A program made the translations under genes and the position numbers. A DNA stretch of 64,000 bases, taken from assembly GCF_963576545.1 (NCBI RefSeq), contig NW_026870394.1:248001-312000 (forward strand), read 5' to 3'. The DNA comes from Limanda limanda (Eukaryota > Chordata > Actinopteri > Pleuronectiformes > Pleuronectidae). The notes below the pieces were generated by a model. It worked only from the letters and a program-made list of their open reading frames with translations, made no database searches and was not told the origin of the DNA. This document shows, piece after piece, positions 62,703-64,000 of this stretch (positions within the stretch are counted from its first letter, which is position 1; the number at the start of each line of letters is the position of its first letter).

Positions 62703-64000
62703 GGGGGTAGAGCCTACTTGCAAGTCTCTCCGACCTTCACAAAAAAAGTAATTCAAGAATATCTCCTCAGATTTGGGGGAATTTCGTCGGTCGACCTCTT
62801 CCGAAGGTCGTACAAGCTCGGGGATGGTACCAATCGATCTGCAGGACCCAAATTAGTCCAGATGCAACCACTTTCCAAGTCTCTCCGACCTTCACAAAAA
62901 AAGTTATTCAAGAATATCTCTTTCTCCTATGTGCTTTCATCCCTAACCCTAACCCTAACCCTTCCGAAAGTCGGAGAAGCTCAAGGATGGTACCGATCGA
63001 TGCGCGCTACCCCATTTAGTGGGGGTAGAGCCTACTTGCAAGTCTCTCCGACCTTCAAAAAAAAAGTTATTCAAGAATATCTCTTTCTCCTATGTGCTTT
63101 CATCCCTAACCCTAACCCTAACCCTTCCGAAAGTCGGAGAAGCTCAAGGATGGTACCGATCGATGCGCGCAACCCCATTTAGTGGGGGTAGAGCCTACTT
63201 GCAAGTCTCTCCGACCTTCACAAAAAAAGTTATTCAAGAATATCTCCTCAGATTTGGGGGAATTTCGTCGGTCGACCTCTTTCGAAGGTCGTACAAGCTC
63301 GGGGATGGTACCAATCGATCCGCAGGACCCAAATTAGTCCAGATGCAACCACTTTCCAAGTCTCTCCGACCTTCACAAAAAAAGTTATTCAAGAATATCT
63401 CTTTCTCCTATGTGCTTTCATCCCTAACCCTAACCCTTCCGAAAGTCGGAGAAGCTCAAGGATGGTACCGATCGATGCGCGCTACCCCATTTAGTGGGGG
63501 TAGAGCCTACTTGCAAGTCTCTCCGACCTTCACAAAAAAAGTTATTCAAGAATATCTCTTTCTCCTATGTGCTTTCATCCCTAACCCTAACCCTAACCCT
63601 TCCGAAAGTCGGAGAAGCTCAAGGATGGTACCGATCGATGCGCGCTACCCCATTTAGTGGGGGTAGAGCCTACTTGCAAGTCTCTCCGACCTTCACAAAA
63701 AAAGTTATTCAAGAATATCTCTTTCTCCTATGTGCTTTCATCCCTAACCCTAACCCTAACCCTTCCGAAAGTCGGAGAAGCTCAAGGATGGTACCGATCG
63801 ATGCGCGCTACCCCATTTAGTGGGGGTAGAGCCTACTTGCAAGTCTCTCCGACCTTCACAAAAAAAGTTATTCAAGAATATCTCTTTCTCCTATGTGCTT
63901 TCATCCCTAACCCTAACCCTAACCCTTCCGAAAGTCGGAGAAGCTCAAGGATGGTACCGATCGATGCGCGCAACCCCATTTAGTGGGAGTAGAGCCTACT
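62703..64000 (+). repeat. Block 8, copy 2, cut by the window end
   Basis: Copy of 52610-53907, with no difference that I could see by eye. The last A monomer is missing only its final 2 bp at the window edge, so the array and probably this block continue to the right. Confidence 0.88.

Larger units (their letters stand above)
1..64000 (+). repeat. Two-monomer (A 163 bp / B 155 bp) satellite array with embedded telomere repeats
   Basis: The window is made entirely of head-to-tail monomers of two types in one orientation, with no inversion and no unique sequence. I anchored monomers at the shared CAAGTCTCTCCGACC start. The tally is a 70-bp partial B, 104 complete B of 155 bp and 294 A of 163 bp. 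Subtracting 18 six-base contractions, two single-base deletions and 2 bp missing from the last A gives exactly 64,000, so no other net indel is needed. A is about 47% GC. Arrays of this length and homogeneity are typical of centromeric, pericentromeric or subtelomeric heterochromatin in eukaryotes. The telomere tract in A favours a subtelomeric origin, but the present location cannot be read from the window. No gene, RNA gene or mobile element is seen on either strand. Confidence 0.98.

Noticed and set aside
57..63983. Some 200 overlapping open frames on +, 60 to 426 codons
   Set aside because: All are translations of the A and B monomers in different phases. Their starts and stops follow the monomer joins (GTG in TTTAGTGGGGG, stop TAG in CATTTAG). 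There is no conserved domain or codon-type constraint, and single variants introduce stops, such as GTCGTAAAAG near 35205, 38578, 39222 and 45334.
1..64000. CRISPR array
   Set aside because: The regular spacing is that of whole 155/163-bp tandem monomers. No short repeats separate unique spacers, and there are no cas genes.
1..64000. True terminal telomere
   Set aside because: The CCCTAA tracts are only 15 or 21 bp, each embedded in a satellite monomer. No long pure hexamer run occurs in the window.
1..64000. Transposon, rRNA, tRNA or other RNA genes
   Set aside because: No unique sequence, terminal repeats, target-site duplications, polymerase motifs or recognisable RNA gene structures were seen. 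Every stretch is accounted for by A and B monomers.

Overview
The whole 64 kb is one uninterrupted satellite DNA array. I see no protein-coding gene, RNA gene, transposon or unique sequence anywhere in it. Every open frame on either strand is a translation of the satellite monomers. The host is a eukaryote: each copy of the major monomer carries a short tract of the TTAGGG telomere repeat, read as CCCTAA on the + strand. The species cannot be named from this. TTAGGG telomeres occur in vertebrates, many other animals, most filamentous fungi, several protist groups and some Asparagales plants. The monomers keep many CpG sites (about 7 in A, 9 in B), which points mildly away from a strongly CpG-depleted genome.

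The array uses two related monomers, all in the same orientation. Monomer A is 163 bp and contains (CCCTAA)3CCC. Monomer B is 155 bp and has no telomere motif. They share an essentially identical 45-bp block, then an unrelated core (40 bp in A, 32 bp in B), then a 46-bp block with about 83% identity, then a weakly related 32-bp tail. I count 294 A and 104 complete B monomers plus a 70-bp partial B at the left edge. With eighteen 6-bp telomere-tract contractions, two 1-bp deletions and a last A lacking 2 bp, the lengths sum to exactly 64,000. B is never followed by B; A occurs in runs of one to six.

Above the monomer level the window is a mosaic of recent duplications, traceable by shared point variants. 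They are: a 5,625-bp block (25A+10B) at 214-5838 and 5839-10990 with a partial third copy near 19.4-22.8 kb; a 3,546-bp tandem pair (9.7-16.8 kb); a 2,087-bp tandem pair (15.3-19.5 kb); a three-copy block in 22.3-32.7 kb; a three-copy block in 34.9-49.0 kb; a 1,287-bp tandem pair (50.4-52.9 kb); and a block at 52.6-53.9 kb that reappears 10,093 bp later and runs off the right edge. The left part (to about 23.9 kb) has only full-length telomere tracts. The right part also has contracted tracts and locally private variants.

The most natural reading (inference) is a subtelomeric or otherwise heterochromatic satellite in which telomere repeats were captured into one of two diverged monomers and then amplified by unequal exchange. 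The most interesting points are the telomere module, which is just long enough for a four-tract G-quadruplex and for overlapping TRF-type sites; the 45-bp block shared by two otherwise diverged monomers; and the strict avoidance of BB neighbours.
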